64,000 nucleotides of DNA from the NCBI RefSeq assembly GCF_019042275.1, contig NZ_JAHQCW010000005.1, positions 62,001-126,000 on the forward strand, in the 5' to 3' direction. The stretch comes from Diplocloster agilis (lineage in GTDB: Bacteria; Bacillota; Clostridia; Lachnospirales; Lachnospiraceae). Under the pieces are notes generated by a model. The model had not been told where the DNA came from and ran no database searches. It was given only the letters and a program-made list of their open reading frames with translations. Numbering within the stretch: position 1 is the stretch's first letter; each line of letters starts with the position of its first letter. Of the stretch, positions 7,990 through 15,631 are shown one piece after another. A program made the position numbers and the translations under genes.

Positions 7990-8769
7990 ATGAATATGGA
8001 ACACCAAGCGGTAATCATAAATACGGAGAAATGTATAGGATGCGGCCTGTGCAGTAAAGTCTGTCCCGCACACAATATAGAGATAAATAATAAAAAGGCA
8101 GTCACAGTAATGGATCAATGCATCATGTGCGGGCAATGCTCAGCTGTCTGCCCGAAAAAAGCCATTTCGGTCGTCGGCTGCGGTAGCGGCCAAACGGAAA
8201 AAACAGAAGAGATACGCCTTGAACCTGATCATGTTTTGAATACCATTCGTTTTCGAAGGAGTATCCGTAGTTTCAAGCAGACAGAGATTTCCAAGGAAAT
8301 AATCGATCAGATTTTAGAAGCGGGCAGGTTCACACATACGGCAAAGAATATGCAGGATGTATCAATGGTTGTGCTCGACAAAGAAAAAGACTGTATTGAG
8401 AAGATGGCAGTTCAAGTGTTCAAGAAGGTAAAGCCAATCGCAGACATGTTCAGTCCTATGGCGAAAAATAATAAAATTACCGATGATTTCTTTTTTTTCC
8501 ATGCTCCGATTGTAATCGTCATCATGGCAAAGGATAAGACAAATGGTATCCTTGCCGCACAAAATATGGAATTTGTAGCGGAGGCGCACGGGTTGGGCGT
8601 ATTATACAGCGGGTTCTTCACAATGGCCGCCAACGCTTCACGAAAAATCAAAAAAGCAATCGCTGTTCCCAAAGGGAAAAAAGTTGCTATGACGCTAGTG
8701 CTCGGTTATCCGAATATAAAATTTTTACGTTCCACTCCCCATAAAGAATTAGATGTTCGTTATATGTAG
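7990..8769 (+). CDS. Ferredoxin-nitroreductase fusion protein
   Basis: A 259-residue redox enzyme. Residues 1-60 are a 2[4Fe-4S] ferredoxin with two cysteine sets (C15-x2-C18-x2-C21-x3-C25 and C44-x2-C47-x2-C50-x3-C54). From about residue 82 follows a nitroreductase domain that begins with the RRSIRxFK flavin-binding signature and ends with a conserved 'LGYPN'. Such proteins use FMN and take electrons through the clusters. The substrate is unknown. AAAGGA precedes ATG 7990. It is first in a three-gene operon with an ArsR regulator and an EFR1 protein, all within 12-bp gaps. Confidence 0.88.
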   Translation: MNMEHQAVIINTEKCIGCGLCSKVCPAHNIEINNKKAVTVMDQCIMCGQCSAVCPKKAISVVGCGSGQTEKTEEIRLEPDHVLNTIRFRRSIRSFKQTEISKEIIDQILEAGRFTHTAKNMQDVSMVVLDKEKDCIEKMAVQVFKKVKPIADMFSPMAKNNKITDDFFFFHAPIVIVIMAKDKTNGILAAQNMEFVAEAHGLGVLYSGFFTMAANASRKIKKAIAVPKGKKVAMTLVLGYPNIKFLRSTPHKELDVRYM

Positions 8770-8780
8770 GAGGATTCAAA

Positions 8781-9131
8781 ATGGAAAGAGAATGCGAAGA
8801 AAATTTAAAGCAGATTATCAAAGGCTTTCGGGAATGCCAGAATGCCTTTACTGCCATCGGCGACGAAACAAGGCAGCTGATTTTACTTGCGTTATTAGAA
8901 AGTGACCTGAATGGTATCCGGGTAGGGGAGATAGCTCAAAAAACGCATCTTACAAGACCTTCCGTTTCCCATCACCTTCAAATATTAAAAGACGCCCGGA
9001 TTGTGGCAATGCGTCGGGAAGGTACGAAAAACTATTATTATTTATGTACGGATGAAACACAGTGGAAAGAGATTAGCGATTTAATCAACCGTGTATATGC
9101 AAGCATACAGCATATCAGTTCACAAACGTAA
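8781..9131 (+). CDS. ArsR/SmtB-family transcriptional regulator
   Basis: A 116-residue winged-helix regulator. Residues 22-100 contain the ArsR fold, with a recognition helix in 'RPSVSHHLQILKDARIV' and a wing in 'RREGTKNYYYL'. The classical metal-binding ELCVCDL motif is absent: the matching place reads 'GIRVGEIAQKT'. It may therefore sense something other than arsenic or zinc, for instance redox state through the scattered cysteines (positions 4, 18, 93). It lies between two iron-sulfur/flavin proteins, so control of this operon is likely. GGAGG precedes the start. Confidence 0.85.
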   Translation: MERECEENLKQIIKGFRECQNAFTAIGDETRQLILLALLESDLNGIRVGEIAQKTHLTRPSVSHHLQILKDARIVAMRREGTKNYYYLCTDETQWKEISDLINRVYASIQHISSQT

Positions 9132-9143
9132 AGGAGGAAAATT

Positions 9144-9896
9144 ATGATTTTATATTTTTCAGGAACCGGCAACAGTGAGTACACAGCAAAAAGAATAGGC
9201 AAAGAAATCGATGATAAGATTTTTAATCTTTTTGACAAAATCAGAAACCGTGATTTTTCAGCTATGCACTCGGAACGCCCGTGGGTGGTTTCTGTTCCAA
9301 CTTACGCCTGGAGAATTCCGCGCATAGTGGAGAAATGGTTGGAAAACACTAAACTTACGGGAAATAAGGATATTTATTTTGTGATGACCTGCGGCGGAAG
9401 TATTGGAAACGCCGGAAAGTATCTTGAAAAACTCTGCGCAGAAAAAAAGATGAATTATTGTGGCTGTGCCGGGATTGTCATGCCCGAAAACTACATCGCA
9501 TTGTTTTCCACTCCGACGGAGGAAAGCGCATTGCAAATCATAGAGCAGGCGGAACGCATCATAAACGATACCGCGCATGTAATCAAAAGCTGCGATAAAC
9601 TTGTGCAATCAAATATTTCGTTCGGCGACAAAATGAACAGCGGAATTGTCAACGGCATTTTCTATCCCATGTTCGTTCACGCAAAGAAATTCTATGCCAC
9701 GGACGCTTGTATTTCCTGCGGTAAATGTGCGGCCGTCTGCCCTCTTAACAATGTCCGTCTCGAAAACGGAAAGCCTGTATGGGGAGGTAACTGTACGCAC
9801 TGTATGGCGTGTATCTGCCGCTGTCCAAAGGAAGCGGTAGAATACGGAAAGCACAGCCACGGTTTACCCCGCTATACTTGCAAAAAACAAGTATAA
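9144..9896 (+). CDS. EFR1-family flavodoxin-ferredoxin protein
   Basis: A 250-residue protein. The N-terminal half is flavodoxin-like, with the FMN phosphate loop 'YFSGTGNSEYTAKRI' at residues 4-18 and a second flavin-contact 'TCGGSIGNAGKYL'. The C-terminal part carries two 4Fe-4S motifs, CISCGKCAAVCP and CTHCMACICRCP. This is the EFR1 architecture. It can move electrons between flavin and iron-sulfur centres, probably serving the nitroreductase in the same operon. AAAGGAGG precedes the start. Confidence 0.88.
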   Translation: MILYFSGTGNSEYTAKRIGKEIDDKIFNLFDKIRNRDFSAMHSERPWVVSVPTYAWRIPRIVEKWLENTKLTGNKDIYFVMTCGGSIGNAGKYLEKLCAEKKMNYCGCAGIVMPENYIALFSTPTEESALQIIEQAERIINDTAHVIKSCDKLVQSNISFGDKMNSGIVNGIFYPMFVHAKKFYATDACISCGKCAAVCPLNNVRLENGKPVWGGNCTHCMACICRCPKEAVEYGKHSHGLPRYTCKKQV

Positions 9897-9922
9897 TTGA
9901 GGTGAATTGTTAAGGCCGCCCC

Positions 9923-9951
9923 TTGACATCCGCTATAAACCCGTTTATAAT
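9923..9951 (+). promoter_or_regulatory. tyrS: Consensus sigma-A promoter of the tyrS leader
   Basis: Perfect TTGACA (9923-9928) and perfect TATAAT (9946-9951) with a 17-bp spacer. Transcription should start near 9958, just ahead of the T-box leader. A full consensus promoter fits a gene controlled mainly at the leader RNA. Confidence 0.92.
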
Positions 9952-9959
9952 CACATTAA

Positions 9960-10288
9960 TTTAATAAACCGCATAACGAAGAATTATGGATCATAATTCG
10001 GAGTATATGATTAAGAAAAGCAATGATAAGAATAAGTAGTGATAAGCGAAACATACAGAAAGCTGCCGGCTGATGAGAGGCGCATGGGAAACTTGTTATG
10101 AATACATCTTTGAGCTTCGCACTGAAAGCATACAGTAGGCTGCGACGGATCCCGCACACGTTATAGTGCTAGAGTATCGCCGGGATATTTGGCCGTACTT
10201 GAAGAGGTAAGCAGTGTGAACTGTTTATGAACTTAAGGTGGTAACACGAGATACACTCTCGTCCTTAGAACAGGACGGGAGTTTTTTT
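9960..10288 (+). promoter_or_regulatory. Tyrosine-specific T-box riboswitch
   Basis: A T-box leader of about 330 nt upstream of tyrS. Stem I runs from about 9975 to 10140 and holds the AGUA-type segment 'AAGTAGTGAT' and the AG/GNUG-type segment 'AGAAAGCTGCCGGCTGATG'. The specifier loop reads GAA-TAC-ATC with TAC (10103-10105), the tyrosine codon. The T-box sequence AAGGTGGTAACACGAG is at 10235-10250. Its TGGT bulge can pair with the ACCA end of uncharged tRNA-Tyr. Uncharged tRNA would favour the antiterminator over the terminator at 10256-10288. Confidence 0.93.
10256..10288 (+). terminator. T-box attenuator terminator
   Basis: CTCTCGTCCT / AGGACGGGAG (one U-G pair) with a short loop, followed by TTTTTTT. 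It is the regulated terminator of the leader. Its 5' strand overlaps the antiterminator partner of the T-box sequence. Confidence 0.92.
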
Positions 10289-10294
10289 ATTCCA

Positions 10295-10415
10295 TAGAAA
10301 AGTACGCCTGTGGAATAAAATACCCTCCGGGGGATCGCACTGCGACGGAAAGGAAGATGCCGCTTACGCGGCCCGCCGCGGGCGGAGAGTTTCGCAAGCG
10401 AAACTCATTTTATTT
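10295..10415 (+). repeat. Interspersed palindromic element, long copy
   Basis: Between the attenuator and tyrS lies an element that starts TAGAAAAGTACGC and ends with GCGGCCCGCCGC, a perfect hairpin GAGTTTCGCAAGCGAAACTC (10387-10406) and ATTTTATTT. A shorter copy, missing about 60 middle bases, lies at 14093-14152. The element is transcribed within the tyrS leader but is not part of the T-box. Bases 10416-10510 hold only the ribosome site region of tyrS. Confidence 0.8.
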
Positions 10416-10510
10416 CAGAGGATGAGTGTCCTTTTGAGTAAATTGCGGATTTAATCTTATAGACCTTGCGGTATTAAAGAAAATCTAATTATTTTATCAG
10501 GAGGTCTGTT

Positions 10511-11719
10511 ATGATAGTATCAGTAGAAGAACAATTCCGAATTATTATGAAAGGCGTGGAGCAGGTAGTAAGCGAAGAAACGTTAAAACAAAAATTAAGC
10601 GACGCGCAGAAGGCGGGAAGGCCATTGAGAATCAAACTGGGGTTAGATCCCAGCGCGCCGGATATTCATCTGGGGCATGCCGTCGTGCTCCGCAAAATCA
10701 GGCAGATGCAGGATCTCGGTCACAGAGCGGTTATCATCATCGGTGATTTTACCGGACAGATCGGAGATCCCAGCGGCAAATCCAAAGGCAGGAATGCGTT
10801 GAGTAAAGAACAGGTACAGGAAAATGCACTGACTTATCAGACGCAGATTTTTAAAGTGCTGGACCGGGATAAGACAGAGGTGCTTTTTAACAGCGAATGG
10901 CTTGGAAAGATGAATTTTGAAGAGGTGATCCGGCTGGCCGCGACCACCACAGTAGCCAGGATCCTGGAGCGGGACGATTTCCAGAACCGGTATAAAAATG
11001 AAGTTCCGATCGGCCTGCATGAATTCTTTTACCCTCTGATGCAGGCTTATGATTCGGTGGTCATCGATGCGGATATGGAACTGGGAGGAACGGATCAGAC
11101 ATTTAATATATTGATGGGCCGTACACTTCAGAAGACATTGGGGAAGGAACCGCAGGCAGCCCTGTTCATGCCCATTTTGGAGGGTCTGGACGGCGTGGAG
11201 AAGATGAGTAAGAGCCTGGGCAATTATATCGGGGTCGATGAAGAGGCTCCTTCCATGTTCAAAAAAGTGATGGAGGTCCCGGATCATCTGATATTAAAAT
11301 ACTTTGAGCTGGCCACCGATGTGCATCCGGATCAGGTGGAAGAGATCAGAAGAGATCTGGAGCAGGGGAAAAACCCACGGGATGTAAAAATGGAACTGGC
11401 GCGCATCATCACTTCCCTCTATCACACGGCGGAAGAAACAAGAAAAGCGGAAGATTACTACGCAGCCGCGTTTCAGGAAAAGGGTATCCCGCAGGAAATA
11501 CCGGAGCTGATCATAGAAGAGGAGAAGGACAGGCTGGCTGATATCATTCCTCTTCTTACCAAAGCCAAATATACCGCATCCAACAGCGAATTCCGCAGAC
11601 TGGCGGCCCAGGGAGGTGTTCAGTTAAATGGTGAAAAAATTGCGGACTTTGATTATGTGTTGGTAAACGGAGATGTACTAAAGATAGGAAAGAAAAAATT
11701 TGTAAGAATTGTGAAATAA
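10511..11719 (+). CDS. tyrS: Tyrosyl-tRNA synthetase
   Basis: A 402-residue enzyme that attaches tyrosine to tRNA-Tyr in the cytoplasm. The Rossmann catalytic core carries the HIGH-type motif HLGH (in DIHLGHAV, near residue 54) and the KMSKS loop intact (EKMSKSLGN, near residue 233). The C-terminal 60 residues are an S4 RNA-binding domain (SEFRRLAAQGGVQLNG). The exact KMSKS sequence marks the TyrZ-like subclass, unlike the KFGKT of the Bacillus TyrS type. AGGAGGT precedes the ATG. Expression is set by the T-box leader upstream, whose specifier codon matches this amino acid. Confidence 0.97.
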   Translation: MIVSVEEQFRIIMKGVEQVVSEETLKQKLSDAQKAGRPLRIKLGLDPSAPDIHLGHAVVLRKIRQMQDLGHRAVIIIGDFTGQIGDPSGKSKGRNALSKEQVQENALTYQTQIFKVLDRDKTEVLFNSEWLGKMNFEEVIRLAATTTVARILERDDFQNRYKNEVPIGLHEFFYPLMQAYDSVVIDADMELGGTDQTFNILMGRTLQKTLGKEPQAALFMPILEGLDGVEKMSKSLGNYIGVDEEAPSMFKKVMEVPDHLILKYFELATDVHPDQVEEIRRDLEQGKNPRDVKMELARIITSLYHTAEETRKAEDYYAAAFQEKGIPQEIPELIIEEEKDRLADIIPLLTKAKYTASNSEFRRLAAQGGVQLNGEKIADFDYVLVNGDVLKIGKKKFVRIVK

Positions 11720-11884
11720 ATAAACAGATATGCTCTGGGTTTTTAAACAGTTATCTTATCCGAAAAAGCCATAGTTGTGTTATAATTAGAAAAAGTCCGT
11801 TGGCCTGTTATTATTAAAAATCCGAATAAAAGTTGGGAGATTAAAAGGCTGGATTGCTTCTGTTTTTATTGTAGAAAAATGTTG

Positions 11885-11911
11885 AAAACATTATAGCAGG
11901 TATAATGTTTT
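11885..11911 (+). promoter_or_regulatory. Inverted repeat, candidate MerR-family operator
   Basis: AAAACATTATA-gcagg-TATAATGTTTT is a perfect 11-5-11 inverted repeat 81 bases before the MerR gene. The right arm contains TATAAT (11901-11906), a possible -10 box. A second possible promoter, with an extended -10 (TGTTATAAT, 11778-11786), lies further upstream. The rest of 11720-11991 is AT-rich and shows no gene. Confidence 0.6.
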
Positions 11912-11961
11912 GATTATAACATGCGGCACAGGAGGAAATGGTTACACCATACCTGAAATAA

Positions 11962-11985
11962 GCCGCAGTAAATGCGGCACAGGAG
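11962..11985 (+). promoter_or_regulatory. Hairpin fused to ribosome site, copy 1
   Basis: GCCGCA-gtaaa-TGCGGC (11962-11978) is followed by acAGGAGG and then ATG of the MerR gene. A partial copy of the right half plus ribosome site (ATGCGGCACAGGAGGAAA) also occurs at 11921-11938. The same 6-5-6 hairpin before GGAGG occurs at 42250 and 45285. Confidence 0.75.
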
Positions 11986-11991
11986 GAAACT

Positions 11992-12822
11992 ATGGATAAG
12001 ATGACGATAGGCAGGATGGCCAGATTAAACCACATTTCCGAACAAACGTTAAGACTATATGACCGCAAGGGACTATTAAGCCCTGTCCATGTGGGAGAGA
12101 ATGGTTATCGGTATTATGACATTCGCCAGTGTGCACAGTTGGACATGATTCAGTATATGAAATCCCTGGGGATGAGCCTCAAGGATATCAAGGTGCACAT
12201 GGAAGACAAAAATATTGATATGATGAAGAGCGTCCTCCGTCAGAAAAACAGCCAGATCGAGAGTCAGATCCGGGAGCTGAAGTATCAGAGACGGGCGATC
12301 GAGCGCACCCTGGACAGCTTTGAGCAATATGAAAACGCCCCGAAGGCAGGAACGATCTTGACGGAATTCATCCGGGAGAGACAGATGTACTGTGTGAAGT
12401 CAAAAGAAAATTTCTATGACTACGGGATTGAGATGTACGAAAAAGTGCTTCGTCAGTTGAAGGACAGTCTCATGGAAAATCAATTGCCTCAGATCTATTT
12501 TTGTAATGCCGGTTCCATTGTCTCCCGGGAAAATATCCTGAAACGGAACTTTTACTCGGAAGTGGTTTTTGTGTTTGTAGACCAGGATTATGTGGATAAA
12601 TCACTGATTACCCGGATTCCCAGCAATACTTATCTGTGTATCTACTGCGAGGGCTTTGAGCAGGAACTGGAATATGCCGACCGGCTGCTGAACGAAGTGG
12701 AAGAGAAAGGATATACGGTCTGCGGGGATTATATCTGCGAAGTGATTTCGGAAATTCCGCTGATGGAATATGAGGAGCGGGGCATGTTCTTACGGTTACA
12801 AGTACCAATAAAATATCGTTAA
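11992..12822 (+). CDS. MerR-family transcriptional regulator
   Basis: A 276-residue activator/repressor. Residues 3-72 are the MerR winged helix (IGRMARLNHISEQTLRLYDRKGLLSP, then the wing GYRYYDIRQ). A dimerisation coiled coil follows at 75-112. Residues 120-276 form an effector-binding domain of the BmrR/GyrI-like kind, suggesting a small organic ligand. An 11-bp-arm inverted repeat upstream may be its own operator. The next gene starts 157 bases later behind a promoter with an unusually long 19-bp spacer, the type MerR proteins act on. Confidence 0.88.
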   Translation: MDKMTIGRMARLNHISEQTLRLYDRKGLLSPVHVGENGYRYYDIRQCAQLDMIQYMKSLGMSLKDIKVHMEDKNIDMMKSVLRQKNSQIESQIRELKYQRRAIERTLDSFEQYENAPKAGTILTEFIRERQMYCVKSKENFYDYGIEMYEKVLRQLKDSLMENQLPQIYFCNAGSIVSRENILKRNFYSEVVFVFVDQDYVDKSLITRIPSNTYLCIYCEGFEQELEYADRLLNEVEEKGYTVCGDYICEVISEIPLMEYEERGMFLRLQVPIKYR

Positions 12823-12841
12823 ATTTGTAACAATTGCAGTA

Positions 12842-12872
12842 TTGACCCTATTCCTGTTATAAAGTTTACAAT
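12842..12872 (+). promoter_or_regulatory. Promoter with 19-bp spacer, possible MerR target
   Basis: TTGACC (12842-12847) and TACAAT (12867-12872) are separated by 19 bp. MerR-family activators untwist such over-long spacers. No clear palindrome is visible in the spacer, so control by the adjacent regulator is only a suggestion. Confidence 0.45.
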
Positions 12873-12978
12873 GAAGCCGTAAGATAACAAAGACAAGCGG
12901 CTTCCGTACAAGATCCTATAAGACATGCAGCAGCATATAGGAAGTGTATCGGGGAGCGACAGGAAAGGGGTATCGCAA

Positions 12979-14013
12979 ATGTATAACGAAAAAGTAAGAG
13001 TAGTGCAGTATGGTTGTGGAAAAATGTCCAAATATTCACTCCGCTATTTATATGAAAAAGGCGCGGAGATCGTCGGTGCGATCGATGTCAATCCGGAAGT
13101 GGTTGGCATGGATGTGGGCGACTGGGCCGGATTAGGTGTTAAGCTGGGAGTAACGATCCAGAGTGACGCGGATGCCGTATTGGACAACTGTGATGCAAAT
13201 ATTGCCGTGTTAACCCTGTTTAGCTTTATGGACGATGTATATCCGCATTTTGAGCGCTGCGTAAAACGAGGCATCAATGTGGTTACGACCTGTGAAGAGG
13301 CGATCTATCCCTGGACGACCGCTTCTGCGATTACCAATAAATTAGACAAACTGGCGAAAGAAAACAACTGTACCATCGTTGGCGCAGGAATGCAGGATAT
13401 CTACTGGATCAATATGATCGGCTGTGTAGCCGGCGGCGTTCACCGGATCGACCGGATCGAAGGAGCGGTCAGCTATAATGTGGAAGACTACGGGCTGGCG
13501 CTTGCGCAGGCTCACGGAGCAGGCTTTACGCCGGAGGAATTCGAGGAGAAGATCGCGCATCCGACCACACTGGAGCCTGCCTATGTATGGAATTCCAATG
13601 AATCACTGTGCGCGAAGATGGGATGGACGATCAAATCCCAGACTCAGAAATGTGTGCCCTACTTCTATGACACGGATCTATATTCTTCCACTCTGGGCGA
13701 AACGATTCCAAAGGGCAACTGCATCGGCATGAGCGCTGTGGTCACTACCGAAACGTTCCAGGGGCCTGTGATCGAGACCCAGTGTATCGGCAAGGTGTAC
13801 GGACCTGATGACGGAGATATGTGTGACTGGAAGATCATCGGCGAGCCGGACGTTACCTTCTATGTGCAAAAACCGGCGACCGTGGAACATACCTGCGCGA
13901 CCATTGTCAACCGGATTCCCACGATTCTGAACGCGCCTGCAGGTTATGTGACGGTAGAGCAGCTGGAGCCGGTGGAATATCTCTCCTATCCTATGCAGAT
14001 GTATGTGAAATAA
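12979..14013 (+). CDS. Dihydrodipicolinate reductase-like NAD(P)-binding dehydrogenase
   Basis: A 344-residue oxidoreductase. Residues 5-40 form a Rossmann nucleotide-binding fold with the glycine motif YGCGKMSKY followed by an acidic strand end ([11 protein letters not shown]). The middle has the DapB-like '[13 protein letters not shown]' segment. The family includes 2,4-diaminopentanoate dehydrogenase (ornithine fermentation) and unassigned dehydrogenases, and the substrate cannot be fixed here. The start at 12979 is chosen because AGGAAAGGGG is 8 bases upstream; an in-frame ATG at 12925 lacks a ribosome site. It ends at a strong terminator, so it is a single-gene unit. Confidence 0.72.
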   Translation: MYNEKVRVVQYGCGKMSKYSLRYLYEKGAEIVGAIDVNPEVVGMDVGDWAGLGVKLGVTIQSDADAVLDNCDANIAVLTLFSFMDDVYPHFERCVKRGINVVTTCEEAIYPWTTASAITNKLDKLAKENNCTIVGAGMQDIYWINMIGCVAGGVHRIDRIEGAVSYNVEDYGLALAQAHGAGFTPEEFEEKIAHPTTLEPAYVWNSNESLCAKMGWTIKSQTQKCVPYFYDTDLYSSTLGETIPKGNCIGMSAVVTTETFQGPVIETQCIGKVYGPDDGDMCDWKIIGEPDVTFYVQKPATVEHTCATIVNRIPTILNAPAGYVTVEQLEPVEYLSYPMQMYVK

Positions 14014-14033
14014 ACGTACTAAAAAACAATGGG

Positions 14034-14088
14034 GCTGGATTTATATGTGAGGTTTTGAATACCTTACATATAAATCCGGCATTTTTAT
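14034..14088 (+). terminator. Long-stem terminator
   Basis: GCTGGATTTATATGTGAGGT pairs with ACCTTACATATAAATCCGGC (two G-U pairs) around TTTGAAT and is followed by ATTTTTATTTT. It separates the dehydrogenase from sugar operon 1. Confidence 0.88.
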
Positions 14089-14092
14089 TTTA

Positions 14093-14152
14093 TAGAAAAG
14101 TGCGCGGCCCGCCGCAGGCGAAGAGTTTCGCAAGCGAAACTCCATTTTATTT
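14093..14152 (+). repeat. Interspersed palindromic element, short copy
   Basis: It repeats the ends of the element at 10295-10415: TAGAAAAGTGCGC, GCGGCCCGCCGC(A), the identical hairpin GAGTTTCGCAAGCGAAACTC (14123-14142) and ATTTTATTT. The middle of the longer copy is missing, which suggests a mobile or decaying intergenic repeat family. Confidence 0.8.
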
Positions 14153-14227
14153 TGAAGAAAAGTCTGAGATCCTAGAATTTGTGCCCTTAAATATAGAATC
14201 CATATCGTTAAAATACACAGCTTCCGA

Positions 14228-14236
14228 TGCTATAAT
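14228..14236 (+). promoter_or_regulatory. Extended -10 promoter of sugar operon 1
   Basis: TGC followed by TATAAT at 14231-14236, 31 bases before the binding-protein start. The -35 match (TTAAAA, 14208-14213) is poor, so an activator such as the YesN encoded at the operon end may be needed. Confidence 0.6.
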
Positions 14237-14267
14237 AAAACCATCAAAAGCAGAAAGGAAGAGGTAT

Positions 14268-15620
14268 ATGAAAAAGGTAATTACTATTGTGTTATGTCTG
14301 TGTATGAACGCTGCTTTGCTGGCAGGCTGCGGAGCGAAAGAGGAACCGGCCGCCGCTCCATCAGCCGAACCGGCTGCCGCACCGGCGCAGGAGGACGCCA
14401 TGACGCCGGAAACTACGCCGGAAGCCGCCGGGGAAGAAGTCAATCTCCAGTTCTTAGCCAATGAGACCCCCATTTTGACCAGGGATTTCTGGCAGGTTGT
14501 GGTCGACCGCTATACGGCGGAACATCCCAATGTACATATCGAACTGATCTTCCAGCCATCCTCCAACATTACGGTCCGGGAGCATGCGAAGACCCTGCTG
14601 TCTACGGGCCAGTTCCCCGACGTTATGGTTATGGCCACTCCCAGTGATTTCGTTCCGTCAGGCGCTTTGCTGCCTTTTGAGGACAGCGACGTAGACATGA
14701 TCCGGCCGGAATACGTATCGAAGATAGACGGTAAGATCTATGTCGTACCCTATAAGATCCAGGTGGGAGGCGTGTTCTATAATAAGGACCTGTTCAAAGA
14801 GAACAATCTGGAAGTGCCGGATACGTGGGAAGAACTGATCAAGATCTGTGATACGTTCAACAGCAAGGGAATCACTCCGGCTGTGATGGGATTAAAAGAC
14901 GGCTGGGCCCATACCCTTCCTTTCCAATGTATCGAGTCAGTCGACGTGCTCTCCAAGACTCCGGACTGGCCGCAGCAGAGAATGGAGAAAAAGGTGAGTT
15001 TTGCCGATACGCCGGAATTTGTGGAAGGCGTGGAGAAATTTGTGGATCTTATGACAAAATACAATACCTCCGACCGGTCCAGTATGACCTATGCCCAGAG
15101 CAACGAATATTTCTTCAGCGGAAAGAGCGCCATGTATATGATGGGTTCCTGGACACAGGGAGATGAGATGACGATGCCTCATGACTTCGAAGTTGGATTC
15201 TTCCCCATACCGGGTGATGACGCCTCCAACAAAGTGATGCCGCTGTGGGTAAATGAAGGCCTGTCCATCAGTTCTAAGACCAAGTACCCGGAGGTTGCCA
15301 AGGATTTTGTGAAATTCTTTATTCAGGACCCTACATGGTCGGCCCAGTTCCTTCAGACAGAACAGTTATTTACGCCTCTTAAGGAAGAAGTGAAATATGA
15401 AAAGACACCGCTGCACGAAGAGATCGAAGGCATGATGGACGAGTACAAGGGAATTCCCAATTTCTTTGACACCGTTGGGGATAACGCCTGGATCGCGGGC
15501 GGCTCCGATCTGTTGATAAAATTCACATTGAAGCTGGCTTCAGATCCGAATGCGGATATGCAGAAAGAGCTGGAGAATCTGGATCGGGAGTTTGACAAGC
15601 TTCTGGATAACGCCCAGTAA
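14268..15620 (+). CDS. Sugar ABC transporter solute-binding lipoprotein
   Basis: A 450-residue extracellular binding protein of the family-1 type. Residues 1-22 are a lipoprotein signal with lipobox LLAGC (AALLAGCG). A proline/alanine/glutamate linker follows, then the two-lobed binding fold ('NVHIELIF', 'DVMVMATPSDF', 'GVFYNKDLFKENNLEVPDTWEELIKICDTF'). It captures an oligosaccharide and hands it to the two permeases that follow. I choose ATG 14268, which has GAGG just upstream and begins the signal peptide; the frame is open further upstream only through the intergenic repeat. The gap to the next gene is 11 bases. Confidence 0.93.
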   Translation: MKKVITIVLCLCMNAALLAGCGAKEEPAAAPSAEPAAAPAQEDAMTPETTPEAAGEEVNLQFLANETPILTRDFWQVVVDRYTAEHPNVHIELIFQPSSNITVREHAKTLLSTGQFPDVMVMATPSDFVPSGALLPFEDSDVDMIRPEYVSKIDGKIYVVPYKIQVGGVFYNKDLFKENNLEVPDTWEELIKICDTFNSKGITPAVMGLKDGWAHTLPFQCIESVDVLSKTPDWPQQRMEKKVSFADTPEFVEGVEKFVDLMTKYNTSDRSSMTYAQSNEYFFSGKSAMYMMGSWTQGDEMTMPHDFEVGFFPIPGDDASNKVMPLWVNEGLSISSKTKYPEVAKDFVKFFIQDPTWSAQFLQTEQLFTPLKEEVKYEKTPLHEEIEGMMDEYKGIPNFFDTVGDNAWIAGGSDLLIKFTLKLASDPNADMQKELENLDREFDKLLDNAQ

Positions 15621-15631
15621 CGAGGCCCTCT

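Noticed and set aside
14055-14267. 71-codon N-terminal extension of the binding protein
   Set aside because: It would read through a terminator and an intergenic repeat and would hide the lipoprotein signal peptide.
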